Shown: positions 17,345-25,641 of the stretch, piece after piece
Layout: every line of letters starts with the position of its first letter
How positions within the stretch are numbered: position 1 is the stretch's first letter
From: Roseovarius sp.
Lineage (GTDB): Bacteria; Pseudomonadota; Alphaproteobacteria; Rhodobacterales; Rhodobacteraceae
Reading direction: 5' to 3'
Assembly (NCBI RefSeq): GCF_027019125.1
Contig: NZ_JALUXE010000027.1
Location: 372,001-436,000 of the forward strand
Length of the DNA: 64,000 nt
Notes under the pieces: model-generated
Databases searched by the model: none
The model's input: only the letters and a program-made list of their open reading frames with translations
Told to the model about the DNA's origin: nothing
Translations under genes and position numbers: made by a program

Positions 17345-19523
17345 TTCGAGTCTCCTTTCTGTTGGGGTGATTGGTCAGAACCCTGTCGAGCGCCTCGGAG
17401 CTCGCCGAAGCGTTCGCGCGGCGTTTCTCGCGGCGCTGGACGACAGGGCATTTCGTTTTCGACCTGTAGAGGACCTGGCAGTTCAGACAGTTCAGGCACT
17501 CGTTCGGATTGATCTCTCCGGTCGGGTGGATCGCCTGCACCATGCAGTCGTTTGCACAGGTCTGGCAGGGATTGCCGCATTCGCGGTAGCGCTTGAGCCA
17601 GTCGAACATCCGGATTCGGGCCGGAATTGCGAGGGCTGCGCCCAGCGGGCAGAGGTAGCGGCAGTAGAACCGCTCGACGAAGAGCCCGATGAACAGCAGG
17701 ACACCGGCATAGAGCACGAAGGGCCAGGCGCGGTCGAACTTCAGCACGATCGCGGTCTTGAACGGCTCGACCTCGGCCAGATGCTCGGCCTGTCCGATGG
17801 AGGCGAGGGAGACACCGAACAGCCCCAGAAAGAGCATGTACTTCACTGCCCAAAGGCGTTCATGCAGCCCCCAGGGCAGCTCCCATTGCGGCACCTTGAA
17901 CACTTTCGCGATGCGGTTCGAGAGCTCCTGAAGCGCGCCGAACGGGCAGAGCCAGCCACAATAGGCACCGCGCCCCCAGAAGATCAGCGCAGCAGCGACC
18001 GAGAACCACAGGATGAAGGTCAGTGGATCCAGCAGGAACGCTTCCCATGTGAAGTCGTTGGCAAGCGAATTGGCCAGCGCCATCAGGTTCACGACCGACA
18101 GCTGCGCGTTGGCATACCAGCCGAGAAAAACCAGCGTGACCGTCAGAAAGCCCATGCGGAACCAGAGCGTTGCGCGGGCAGAGCGCGTGACGAGGTCCTG
18201 AAAGAAGAACACGATTGTCAGAACCGCGAGCATCACCGTCAGACCGGCGATCTCCACCGTCTTGTCGCGCCAGATGCGCTGCCAGAGCGCCGTCTTTGCG
18301 GTGGCCTCGTCGATCCGGGTCGCGGTCGCTGCGGCGGGCGCGGGGTCGGGCGTGATCGGTTCCAGGAAGGTGGCGGGTGGCTGCCAACCCATTTCGAAGG
18401 TCGTATAGACACGCTCGATGGCACCCACATCGCGCTGAACCAGAAGTTGCAGGCGGAACGGTTCGGTCGGATCGAAGCCGATGTCAGCCGGAATTCGGAA
18501 CAGGTCCATCTCGGACAGGGTGGGTGCCCCGTCCGTGGCGATGGTGCCCACCCGGCGGTGGTCGCGGTCCCGGAAGCGCACCGAGATATCGCCCTGGATC
18601 AGCTGGATGCGGTCGAAGATCCCGCCACGGACATAGCCTGAGCCCTTGAAGGAATACTGCCCGCGGCCAGCGACCAGCAGAGCGTGCTCGCCCCCGGTCA
18701 GCCAGTCGCGCAGGTTCTGGACCTCGGCCGGTTCGAGAAGCGCGCCGGCGATCCCGGGGATCGAGACAAGCGTGGCATAGAGATCGATGAACGTGCCGTC
18801 TTCTGCACCGGCAATGGGACGCGCCGCCGCGCGCGGGTCTTCAACCTGCTCAAAGGCGCGGTTCACCTGTCCGACATCCAGCGACAGACGCCGGATCGTG
18901 CCGTCCCCGACCAGCGTCTGCCAGTCGCCAGCCGCAGTCGCCTCGGCGTCGATTGCGTATTTCGGCCCTTCGGGCGCGGTTTCGGGGGCGAGCCCACCCA
19001 GACCCAGGGTGCGCGCCACCCGTATCGAGGACCGGACGACCGAATCGTCGATAACCATGATCGTGACCGTCGCGCCGGAGATGATGTTGAGATCATGCGC
19101 GACACCGCCAGCCGCCGCTTCGGCCGCGATGTCGAGACCGGCGTAAGAGCTGGTCAGCGCCTGCACCTTGGCCTCGGGAATGCCGATCAGGACGATGGGT
19201 TCGGAATGCTTGACCAGACGGACCGCGCGTAGCACGGCATCCTGTCCGATGGCGACCATCACGTGGATGGGTTTGCCGGAATAACCGGTCGTGCCGACAA
19301 AATCCGACGTGACGAAAGCCCAACCTACGGTTTCGCCTTCGCTCTGGACGGCGACAACTGGAAGGTCGTCACGGATCGATCCGAAGGCGTCTGCGCCTTC
19401 GATAAGCTCGGAAGGGGAAACTTCAGCGAGGAACTGTTCGAGCACCGGGCTCTGCGCGGATGCGGGCGCGGCGACTGCGGCAAGCAGGAACAGCATGCAA
19501 AAGAGGCGTTGGAACAGGAACAT
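17337..19523 (-). CDS. nosR: NosR, membrane flavo-iron-sulfur regulator/electron donor for NosZ
   Basis: A 728-residue inner-membrane protein required for nosZ expression and activity. An N-terminal signal is followed by a periplasmic FMN-binding domain with the flavinylation motif SGATVT (about residues 148-153), the target of NosX. Transmembrane helices span about 425-640, with cytoplasmic cysteine motifs CGWLCP and CRYLCP. A C-terminal ferredoxin-like region has [12 protein letters not shown] and CLNCLNC. Its start shares a base with the stop of the upstream Cys-rich gene (TGATG). Confidence 0.96.
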   Translation of the reverse strand: MFLFQRLFCMLFLLAAVAAPASAQSPVLEQFLAEVSPSELIEGADAFGSIRDDLPVVAVQSEGETVGWAFVTSDFVGTTGYSGKPIHVMVAIGQDAVLRAVRLVKHSEPIVLIGIPEAKVQALTSSYAGLDIAAEAAAGGVAHDLNIISGATVTIMVIDDSVVRSSIRVARTLGLGGLAPETAPEGPKYAIDAEATAAGDWQTLVGDGTIRRLSLDVGQVNRAFEQVEDPRAAARPIAGAEDGTFIDLYATLVSIPGIAGALLEPAEVQNLRDWLTGGEHALLVAGRGQYSFKGSGYVRGGIFDRIQLIQGDISVRFRDRDHRRVGTIATDGAPTLSEMDLFRIPADIGFDPTEPFRLQLLVQRDVGAIERVYTTFEMGWQPPATFLEPITPDPAPAAATATRIDEATAKTALWQRIWRDKTVEIAGLTVMLAVLTIVFFFQDLVTRSARATLWFRMGFLTVTLVFLGWYANAQLSVVNLMALANSLANDFTWEAFLLDPLTFILWFSVAAALIFWGRGAYCGWLCPFGALQELSNRIAKVFKVPQWELPWGLHERLWAVKYMLFLGLFGVSLASIGQAEHLAEVEPFKTAIVLKFDRAWPFVLYAGVLLFIGLFVERFYCRYLCPLGAALAIPARIRMFDWLKRYRECGNPCQTCANDCMVQAIHPTGEINPNECLNCLNCQVLYRSKTKCPVVQRREKRRANASASSEALDRVLTNHPNRKETRNV

Positions 19524-19948
19524 CAGGCTTCTTTCTCGGTCGGGGGAGCGCGCGGGACCGGCAACCGGCCGCGTTCACGGGGGCGGATTGCCGATTTCAA
19601 GATGCATGGAACGGCGGTCGCAAAGAACATCGGCCGGTCCTGGGCAGAAGCTTCGAGGATCAGGCAAACGCCACCGGACGATGGACAGGCGGCACAGCCG
19701 CAATCGCAAATGGCCTCGTCCGGTGCCTCGATTGGATTGCCCTCTCGATCGACCGTTATCGTTTTTGCACCGTCGCCAGAGCAAATGACGATCTCGAACC
19801 CATCAACGCTCTCACTTGCATGGGCGCGACCTGCTCGGGCAACATCCGTGACCAATCCAATGACCCCGAGGATCACAAGAACGCGGCAGAAGACCTTGCA
19901 GAGGTTTCGAACGCGTACCGGGATTGTATGTGGTTCAGCCCTAGACAT
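19523..19948 (-). CDS. nosC: Small Cys-rich membrane protein upstream of nosR (NosC candidate)
   Basis: A 141-residue protein with one N-terminal hydrophobic helix (about 18-38, CKVFCRVLVILGVIGLVTDV) and a downstream domain holding a dense cysteine cluster, AICDCGCAACPS, near residues 79-90. Its stop TGA shares a base with the nosR start. It is the first gene after the FNR box. Paracoccus has an uncharacterised gene, nosC, with a cysteine motif in exactly this position (nosCRZDFYLX), so I assign it by position and cysteine content rather than by strong similarity. Its function is unknown; metal or redox handling is plausible. Confidence 0.55.
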   Translation of the reverse strand: MSRAEPHTIPVRVRNLCKVFCRVLVILGVIGLVTDVARAGRAHASESVDGFEIVICSGDGAKTITVDREGNPIEAPDEAICDCGCAACPSSGGVCLILEASAQDRPMFFATAVPCILKSAIRPRERGRLPVPRAPPTEKEA

Positions 19949-20025
19949 TCCAATACCGAGATATTTGGGTTATTACAGATCGCCCTTTTATGAGAGGCTT
20001 GTCGCAGCCAGCGCGAGTCGGCGCC

Positions 20026-20039
20026 TTGATTAAGATCAA
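20026..20039. promoter_or_regulatory. Perfect FNR/NNR-type box upstream of the nos operon
   Basis: TTGATTAAGATCAA matches the FNR/NNR consensus TTGAT N4 ATCAA exactly. Its near edge is 77 bp upstream of the first nos gene, with a CATAAA sequence (minus strand, 19987-19992) downstream as a possible -10. This fits induction of nos genes under low oxygen or nitric oxide by an FNR/NNR/Dnr-family regulator. Confidence 0.85.
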
Positions 20040-20096
20040 ATAAAATGATCTTTTTTCGAACCGGTCTTTCGGGCTGGGTGAATCCGGTCAACTAAC

Positions 20097-20294
20097 GTGC
20101 TTGGAAAGCGAGAGCCTTTAGGGCGAGAAAGGTCCAACTCGTTCGGCAGGGCTCTTGCGCTCGTGACAGAGAATAAAGTGCAACTCGTCGAATTGGCGGA
20201 GCATCTCTTGCGTGTCAGAGCGATGTCGACGCGCGACATTAGAGCGTTTGCAAAGCACATCGCAGGCGAAAGGACCGTGGACAAAGTCTCGTGA
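20097..20294 (+). CDS. Possible small protein of unknown function between nos and phnE2
   Basis: A 65-codon frame with a GTG start. The second half reads like a helical protein (ENKVQLVELAEHLLRVRAMS). No good ribosome-binding site precedes it and I recognise no family with confidence; the helical end loosely recalls the C-terminus of AAA-type metalloproteases. It may be a fragment of an older gene at an island edge. The gap here (20040-20379) otherwise holds only the hairpin element at 20312. Confidence 0.25.
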   Translation: MLGKREPLGRERSNSFGRALALVTENKVQLVELAEHLLRVRAMSTRDIRAFAKHIAGERTVDKVS

Positions 20295-20311
20295 GAAAGT
20301 CCTTGCGGCGG

Positions 20312-20367
20312 GAGTATTTGGCCCATGAAGAAACGCGGATCATTGCTTCTTTATGGACCAAATACTC
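20312..20367. repeat. Imperfect long hairpin / dispersed element after phnE2 (copy B)
   Basis: GAGTATTTGG (20312-20321) pairs exactly with CCAAATACTC (20358-20367). The stem continues with CCAT/ATGG and GAAG/CTTC, leaving a short loop. The right half matches copy A at 1976-2004. It lies just past the phnE2 stop and may act as a transcript-end or dispersed repeat element. Confidence 0.6.
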
Positions 20368-20379
20368 AATTCCGCCCGT

Positions 20380-21726
20380 TCAGTGCCCACTGTCGTCCGA
20401 GGTTATGAGCTTGCGGCGCAGCCAGCCGGACAGCGTGTCCATCAGCATCACCATGATCAGAATGAGGATGATGTAATAGCTGACCTCTTCCCAGTCCTTT
20501 TGCGTGATCATGGCTTGGGTGAGCAAGAGGCCGATGCCGCCGCCGGTGATGGCGCCGATGATGGTGGCGCTGCGGGTGTTGGATTCGAGGTAATAGAGCA
20601 ACTGGCTGAGCAGGACGGGGGTGATCTGGGGAATCACGCCGAAGCGATAGCGTTGCAGCGGCGAGGCCCCCGTCGACTGCACGCCTTCGATCTGTTTCTT
20701 GTCGACGTTTTCCAGCGCCTCGGAGAAGAGTTTGCCGAATGTGCCGGTATCGGTCAGCAGGATGGCCAGCGCGCCGGTCATCGGGCCGGGGCCAAAGGCG
20801 CGGGCCAGCACCAGCGTCCAGATCAGCGCGTCGACCCCGCGCAAGAGGTCAAAGACCCGCCGCATGGCCGCGCGCACCGCCATGATGGGCGAGAAATTGC
20901 GCGCCGCCGCAAAGGCCAGCGGCAGCGCCGCGATCCCCGCCCCCATGGTGCCGAGAAAGGCCATGAGGATGGTCTCAAAAATGGCCCAGATCACATCCTT
21001 GTGCTGCCACATGCGGTTGTTCCAGACGTCATGTGCCATGGCCGCGAGGTTGCTCTTGCCCTCGACGACGTGCTCGGAGGACAGGGCAAGCGTTGCCAGT
21101 TCCCCGAGGCTCTTGCCATAGAACGGGCTGTCGAGGGTGAACCAGAAGAGTTCCCAGCCGAAGTGATAGCGCATGACCTCGGTGCGGGCCCGTGTCAGCG
21201 TCACGCGGCCGGCGTCGGTGGTGATGTCGACGCGGGCGTTGCTGGCGCTGATCCAGTCGGGGATGGTGTCGGTGGGGAGCGAGAGTGCGATCCCCCCGCT
21301 GCGCGAGACCTCGGCCTCGATCAGCCCATAGTCCGGCACGTCGTAGAGAAGCCTGTTGCCGTCGATCAGCACGTCCTGCCCATGTTTCAGGGAGACCAGC
21401 GTGCGGTCCGGGCTCTGGATCTCGACCCAATCGGGGTGGGTGCCGTCGGGCCATGTGCCCTTGTTCTCGCCCTCGACCGCGATGCTGAGCGCGCCGCTGC
21501 GGTTGTCGCGGGTGACATGCGTCTTGTAGCTGTAGCTGTCGGCGACAAGGATGCGGGCATTGTCGAGCCGGGCGCGCTCGGCCAGCCCCATGATGTCGAA
21601 GGCAAAGAAGATATAGGCGAAATAGGCGAGGATCACCGCCGGGGCGGCAAAGGCGAGCCGCCGTTTGCGGCGAAAGAACGCCGTGGCGTCGAAATGAGGA
21701 GGGGTGATGTCGGTCATCATGCTCAT
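20380..21726 (-). CDS. phnE: Phosphonate ABC transporter permease PhnE (long form, PhnE2)
   Basis: A 448-residue inner-membrane permease. An extended N-terminal part has one transmembrane helix near residues 28-48 and a large periplasmic loop to about residue 215. The permease domain follows, ending with the ATPase-contact loop EGVQSTGASPLQRYRFGVIP near 345-364 and ATIIGAITGGGIGLLL. The long two-part form, paired with a shorter PhnE, is usual in Rhodobacteraceae. It follows phnE1 by 4 bp. Confidence 0.92.
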   Translation of the reverse strand: MSMMTDITPPHFDATAFFRRKRRLAFAAPAVILAYFAYIFFAFDIMGLAERARLDNARILVADSYSYKTHVTRDNRSGALSIAVEGENKGTWPDGTHPDWVEIQSPDRTLVSLKHGQDVLIDGNRLLYDVPDYGLIEAEVSRSGGIALSLPTDTIPDWISASNARVDITTDAGRVTLTRARTEVMRYHFGWELFWFTLDSPFYGKSLGELATLALSSEHVVEGKSNLAAMAHDVWNNRMWQHKDVIWAIFETILMAFLGTMGAGIAALPLAFAAARNFSPIMAVRAAMRRVFDLLRGVDALIWTLVLARAFGPGPMTGALAILLTDTGTFGKLFSEALENVDKKQIEGVQSTGASPLQRYRFGVIPQITPVLLSQLLYYLESNTRSATIIGAITGGGIGLLLTQAMITQKDWEEVSYYIILILIMVMLMDTLSGWLRRKLITSDDSGH

Positions 21727-21730
21727 GGCT

Positions 21731-22600
21731 TCAGTCCTCGCCGATCAGCGTGTTGCGAAAATGGCTGGACATCTGGTCAAACAGCACGATCGTGCCAAAG
21801 AGCAGCAGAAAGATCGCCGCAACCTCGTCATAGCGCCCTTGTCCCCAGCTGAAGGCGTTTTTCAGGTCATAGCCGATGCCGCCAGAGCCGACAAAGCCGA
21901 GGATGGCGGAGGCGCGGATGTTGATCTCGAAGCGCAGGAGCGCATAGCTGAGATAGTTGGGCGCCACCTGCGGGATGACACCCAGCCACATGCGCTGGCC
22001 CCATGTCGCCCCCACCGATTGCAGCCCCTCGACGGGTTTGAGGCTGGCGTTTTCATTCACTTCGGAAAAGAGTTTGCCCAGTGCGCCCATGGTGTGAATG
22101 GCGATGGCGATCATTGCGGGCACCGGGCCGCCGCCGAGGATGAAGATCAGCACGAGGGCAATCACGATCTCCGGCACCGCGCGCAGGATGTCCATGATCC
22201 GGCGAAAGAGGCCGATGAGCCCGGGCCATTTGGCAAGGCCGCGCGTCGCCAGAAGCGAGATCATGCCTGCGCCGAGCGCGCCCAGCAGGGTAGAGGCAGC
22301 GGCGATGTTGACGGTCTCGATCAGGGAGGGCAGGAATTTCCACATCAGCCCCGGCAGGTTGGCGATTTTCTGACCAGCCTCGGACAGCACCTCGCCGGGG
22401 AACTGAAAGATGTTGCCGATCCCGTCCCAGAAGCCGCCCGCGTTGCGCCCGTCCGCCACGCGAAAGCCCGAGACCATCAGCGCCACGAAGACGATCAGCA
22501 TCACCGCGCCATAGGCGCGTTTGCGCCGGGTCATCTCCAAATAGGCGTCCTGCACGGATTTCACCCGCGCGGCGGCCTGTCCCGCGGTCATGTCGGTCAT
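21731..22600 (-). CDS. phnE: Phosphonate ABC transporter permease PhnE (short form, PhnE1)
   Basis: A 289-residue inner-membrane permease. It has a transmembrane helix near residues 28-46, the conserved AVPEIVIALVLIFILGGGPV region, the coupling loop EGLQSVGATWGQRMWLGVIP and FVGSGGIGYDL. It pairs with the next gene to form the channel of the phosphonate importer. A GC-rich hairpin separates it from phnD. Confidence 0.93.
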   Translation of the reverse strand: MTDMTAGQAAARVKSVQDAYLEMTRRKRAYGAVMLIVFVALMVSGFRVADGRNAGGFWDGIGNIFQFPGEVLSEAGQKIANLPGLMWKFLPSLIETVNIAAASTLLGALGAGMISLLATRGLAKWPGLIGLFRRIMDILRAVPEIVIALVLIFILGGGPVPAMIAIAIHTMGALGKLFSEVNENASLKPVEGLQSVGATWGQRMWLGVIPQVAPNYLSYALLRFEINIRASAILGFVGSGGIGYDLKNAFSWGQGRYDEVAAIFLLLFGTIVLFDQMSSHFRNTLIGED

Positions 22601-22621
22601 TCCGGTCCTCCGTCAAAAGAG

Positions 22622-22649
22622 ACCGGGCCCGCGTCGATGCAGGCCCGGT
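22622..22649 (-). promoter_or_regulatory. Intercistronic hairpin between phnD and phnE1
   Basis: ACCGGGCC and GGCCCGGT form an 8-bp perfect stem with a 12-nt loop. On the minus strand it is followed by CTCTTTTG. Hairpins after binding-protein genes commonly lower downstream permease expression by attenuation or by protecting the upstream mRNA. Confidence 0.6.
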
Positions 22650-22669
22650 TCAATGGTCGTGTTACGGCC

Positions 22670-23584
22670 TTAGTTCGAGGCCTTGCGTGCCTCGATGATC
22701 GAGAGATAGGCGTCGTGGGTGATCGGCATGAAGCCGAGCGCCTCACCCTGAAGCACGCCGTAGGCGCAATCGGGGTCGATGGATTTCAGCGAGGCCCAGA
22801 GGCCCGTGACCTTGAGCTTCACGTCTTCGGGCAGCGCCTGACGCAGCACGACGGGGCCCTCGGGGATGGGCTTGGATTTCCAGATCTCGACGATCTGGTT
22901 CATATCGACAAGGCCTGCATCCACGGCCTTGCGCAGCGCGCCCGAGTTGTAGCCGTCTTCCCACGCGCCCTGACCATCGGCCCAGGTCACGCCCGCGTCG
23001 ATATCGCCATTGGCGACGGCGACGATGGTCTGCTCGTGGCCGCCGGTGAATTTCACTTCGCCGAAATAGTCGCCCGATTCCATGCTGGCGCCGGTCTCGA
23101 CCGGGATTTCAATGGAGGGGATCAGGTAGCCCGAGGTCGAGTTCGGATCGCCGAAGCCGAAGGTCTTGCCCTTCATGTCCGCGAGCGAGGTGATGCCGGT
23201 GTCCTTGCGGGTAAAGCCGATGGAGTGATAGCCGTAGGAGCCGTCCATGTTGACCTTGACCAGAACCGGCTCGACCGCGCTCGGATCGGTCAGGTAGGTC
23301 TTGGCATAGGACGAAGCGCCGAGCCAAGCCACGTCGATGGTGCCGCCCAAGAGACCCTGGATCACGCCGTCGTAATCGGCGGGGGTAAAGACCTTGGTGG
23401 GCACGCCCAGCAATTCCTCGGTCTTGGCGCGCAGGCATTCGTTCGAGGTCATGCGGTCCTGGGCGTTCTCGCCGCCCAGCACGCCAATGCGGAATTCCGT
23501 GATCTTGGCTTCGCCATGGGTATCGGCGAAGGCCGCGCCGGTGAGCGCGGTGGTCGCGAGGATGGCAGCAACGAGTTTCTTCAT
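22670..23584 (-). CDS. phnD: PhnD, phosphonate-binding periplasmic protein
   Basis: A 304-residue secreted solute-binding protein. The signal peptide is MKKLVAAILATTALTGAAFA. The mature part has the PhnD-type features FRIGVLGGENAQDRM, ADYDGVIQGLLGGTIDVAWL and FGDPNSTSGYLIPS. I chose the ATG at 23584, which gives a clean signal peptide; the upstream extension does not. It captures phosphonates or phosphite for PhnCE. Confidence 0.95.
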   Translation of the reverse strand: MKKLVAAILATTALTGAAFADTHGEAKITEFRIGVLGGENAQDRMTSNECLRAKTEELLGVPTKVFTPADYDGVIQGLLGGTIDVAWLGASSYAKTYLTDPSAVEPVLVKVNMDGSYGYHSIGFTRKDTGITSLADMKGKTFGFGDPNSTSGYLIPSIEIPVETGASMESGDYFGEVKFTGGHEQTIVAVANGDIDAGVTWADGQGAWEDGYNSGALRKAVDAGLVDMNQIVEIWKSKPIPEGPVVLRQALPEDVKLKVTGLWASLKSIDPDCAYGVLQGEALGFMPITHDAYLSIIEARKASN

Positions 23585-23647
23585 GGATGTCTCTCCAGTT
23601 GGGTTGATGGACCGCCACCCCCGGCGGCCCATGGGTGGTTGGGGTCG

Positions 23648-24472
23648 TCAGATCGCGGCCTCGGCCTCGCGCAGGGCGCGGGCGGTGTTGCGGTCGAGCG
23701 TTTCGATCGAGGTCGAGGTGCTGTCTTCGGAGAACGAGGCATCGGCGCCGTAGATGTCGCGGGCGACGCCGGTGGTCAGTTGGGCCGGGGTGCCGTCGAA
23801 CACGACGCGGCCATGCAGCATGCCGATCACCCGGTCGCAATAGCGCCGCGCGGTGTCGAGCGTGTGCAGGTTGGCAATGACCGTGCGCCCGTCCTCTTCA
23901 TGGATGCGGCGCAGGTCGTCCATCACGAGTTGCGCATTCATCGGATCGAGGCTGGCGATGGGTTCATCCGCGAGCACGATCCTGGGGTCCTGCATCAGGG
24001 CGCGGGCGATGGCCACGCGCTGTTGCTGCCCGCCCGAGAGCGCCTCGGCCCGTTTGGGGGCATGGTCGGCAATGCCCAGCCGGTCGAGGATTTCGATGGC
24101 GCGGTGAATGTCGGCGTCGGGATAGAGATTGAACATGGTGGCCAGCGTCGAGCGGCGATTGAGCGTGCCGTGCAGCACGTTCGAGACCACATCCATGCGC
24201 GGCACGAGGTTGAACTGTTGAAAGATCATCGCGCAGTCGGATTGCCAGGCGCGCTTGTCGCCGCCCTTGAGCGCGGTCACGTCGCGCCCTTCAAAGAGGA
24301 TGCGGCCGGAGGTGGCATCGGTCAGGCGGTTGATCATGCGCAGCAGGGTGGATTTGCCAGCCCCCGAGCGGCCGATGATACCGATCATCGCCGGTTTCTC
24401 GACGGTAAAGGACACTTTGTCGACGGCGGTGTTCTGGCCGAAGGTTCTGGTCAGTTTTTCGATGCTGAGCAC
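23648..24472 (-). CDS. phnC: PhnC, phosphonate importer ATP-binding protein
   Basis: A 274-residue ABC ATPase. Walker A is GRSGAGKST, the Q-loop is [20 protein letters not shown] (PhnC-typical), the signature is [15 protein letters not shown] and Walker B is [14 protein letters not shown] chose the GTG at 24472: GGAGG lies 7 nt upstream and the family N-terminus ([11 protein letters not shown]) follows directly. It is first in phnC-D-E1-E2, downstream of a Pho-box-like repeat. Confidence 0.94.
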   Translation of the reverse strand: MLSIEKLTRTFGQNTAVDKVSFTVEKPAMIGIIGRSGAGKSTLLRMINRLTDATSGRILFEGRDVTALKGGDKRAWQSDCAMIFQQFNLVPRMDVVSNVLHGTLNRRSTLATMFNLYPDADIHRAIEILDRLGIADHAPKRAEALSGGQQQRVAIARALMQDPRIVLADEPIASLDPMNAQLVMDDLRRIHEEDGRTVIANLHTLDTARRYCDRVIGMLHGRVVFDGTPAQLTTGVARDIYGADASFSEDSTSTSIETLDRNTARALREAEAAI

Positions 24473-24523
24473 GTCGGATGCCTCCTTGGGTCGGGCCACC
24501 GCATAACGCCGGTTCTCAAAGAG

Positions 24524-24555
24524 TTTGCGACAACCGCGTAAAACTTTTGCGACAG
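24524..24555 (-). promoter_or_regulatory. Candidate Pho box (tandem repeat) upstream of phnC
   Basis: On the minus strand CTGTCGC and TTGTCGC are 22 bp apart, twice the 11-bp PhoB repeat period, with GTTTTAC in the middle register. This matches a three-unit PhoB site layout (CTGTCAT-like 7-mers with 4-bp spacers). It lies about 52-83 bp upstream of the phnC start, suitable for phosphate-starvation control of the importer. Confidence 0.6.
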
Positions 24556-24634
24556 GGGTCTGAAAGGGCCAATGCCGCGCCCCGCGACAGCAGCACCTCT
24601 TGCGGCCCCGGGTCGGGCTGCGTATGGCTGAGGC

Positions 24635-25192
24635 ATGACCGCGTTGCGCCGCCCCCGTTTGACCCAAGATGACTGGCTATTGGCCGGGTTCGAGGCGCTA
24701 TGCGAAACAGGCCCGGCGGCGCTGGGGGCAGAGCCCTTGGCGCGGCGGCTGGGGGCGACGAAAGGCTCTTTCTACTGGCATTTTGCGGATGTTCCGGCCT
24801 ATTCCCAAGCGCTTTTGACGCTGTGGGAGGAAGACGCCGCGCGCGGTCTGGAGGTGGCATCAGAGGCGGCAACCGATGTGGCGCGGCTGCGGGGATGCGC
24901 GCAGGCGATGGCCGGCACCGCTGAGGCCGAGAGCATGATCCTTCGCGCCGAATCAGCGATCCGGGCCTGGGCCGGGACCGATACCATGGCCGCAGAGGCG
25001 GTGGCGCGCGTGGATGAGATGCGATTGGCGCATCTGCATCGGCTGCTTTCTGCCTGCGACATCGGCAATCTGGAAATGGCCCGGATTCTCTATGGGGCCG
25101 CGATTGGCATGCAGGCGATGCGCGACCCCGCGCAGGATCAGGCTGCGCCTGCCATAGGGTCGCTGGTCGATCTCATTCTGGCGCTGAGGTAA
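24635..25192 (+). CDS. TetR-family transcriptional regulator
   Basis: A 185-residue regulator. The N-terminal DNA-binding domain (about residues 9-55) has the helix-turn-helix [20 protein letters not shown]. The remaining helices have no recognisable ligand pocket. It is divergent from phnC and followed 5 bp later by a META-domain lipoprotein gene. The target is unknown. Confidence 0.88.
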   Translation: MTALRRPRLTQDDWLLAGFEALCETGPAALGAEPLARRLGATKGSFYWHFADVPAYSQALLTLWEEDAARGLEVASEAATDVARLRGCAQAMAGTAEAESMILRAESAIRAWAGTDTMAAEAVARVDEMRLAHLHRLLSACDIGNLEMARILYGAAIGMQAMRDPAQDQAAPAIGSLVDLILALR

Positions 25193-25197
25193 GGCCG

Positions 25198-25584
25198 ATG
25201 CGGCTGGTTCTGGCGGTCGTGGCGCTGTCGGTGCTGGGATACTGCAAGGACGAGACCGTGACGGGCCATGGCGGGGCCGAAAAGGTCTGGCATCTGGAGA
25301 GTTTGGATGGCGTAGGCTTTGCAGCGCGCGCCACGCTGGAGTTTCCGGCAGAGGGGGAATTGCGCGGCGAGGGGCCGTGCAACAGCTATTCGGGCGAGCA
25401 GACCGTGCCCTATCCGTGGTTCTCCGCCGAAGGCGTGGCTGCAACCGAGCGGGCCTGTCCGGAGTTGGCGCAGGAGGCGGCCTATCTCGCGGCGCTGGGC
25501 GAGATGACACTCGTCGAGGTGCTGGGGGACGTCATGATCCTGTCCAATGACGCGGGCCGCGAGATGGTGTTTCGGGCGAAGTAG
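25198..25584 (+). CDS. META-domain lipoprotein
   Basis: A 128-residue protein. A short signal ends in a lipobox-like VLGYC (about residues 13-17). A META (HslJ-like) domain follows, with WHLESLDG, GPCNSYSGEQ and ATERACPELAQEAAYLAAL. It is likely anchored in the membrane facing the periplasm. META proteins are linked to stress or adhesion; nothing here defines the job. It probably forms a two-gene unit with the TetR gene. Hairpin GGTCTC-GG-GAGACC at 25613-25626 follows but lacks a T-tract. Confidence 0.75.
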   Translation: MRLVLAVVALSVLGYCKDETVTGHGGAEKVWHLESLDGVGFAARATLEFPAEGELRGEGPCNSYSGEQTVPYPWFSAEGVAATERACPELAQEAAYLAALGEMTLVEVLGDVMILSNDAGREMVFRAK

Positions 25585-25641
25585 GGGGCCGTGCCCGGGG
25601 CGCCGTGAGGCCGGTCTCGGGAGACCAGCCTTGCCGCCCTC

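Noticed and set aside
20097-20294. Small frame as a fragment of an FtsH-type metalloprotease
   Set aside because: Similarity is limited to a generic helical pattern; no zinc-binding or ATPase motif is present, so it is left as unknown.
21704-24541. Very long open frame (945 codons) on the plus strand opposite phnE1, phnD and phnC
   Set aside because: It mirrors the codon structure of well-identified phn genes on the other strand and encodes low-complexity His/Arg/Gly-rich sequence with no family. It is a GC-rich antisense artefact.
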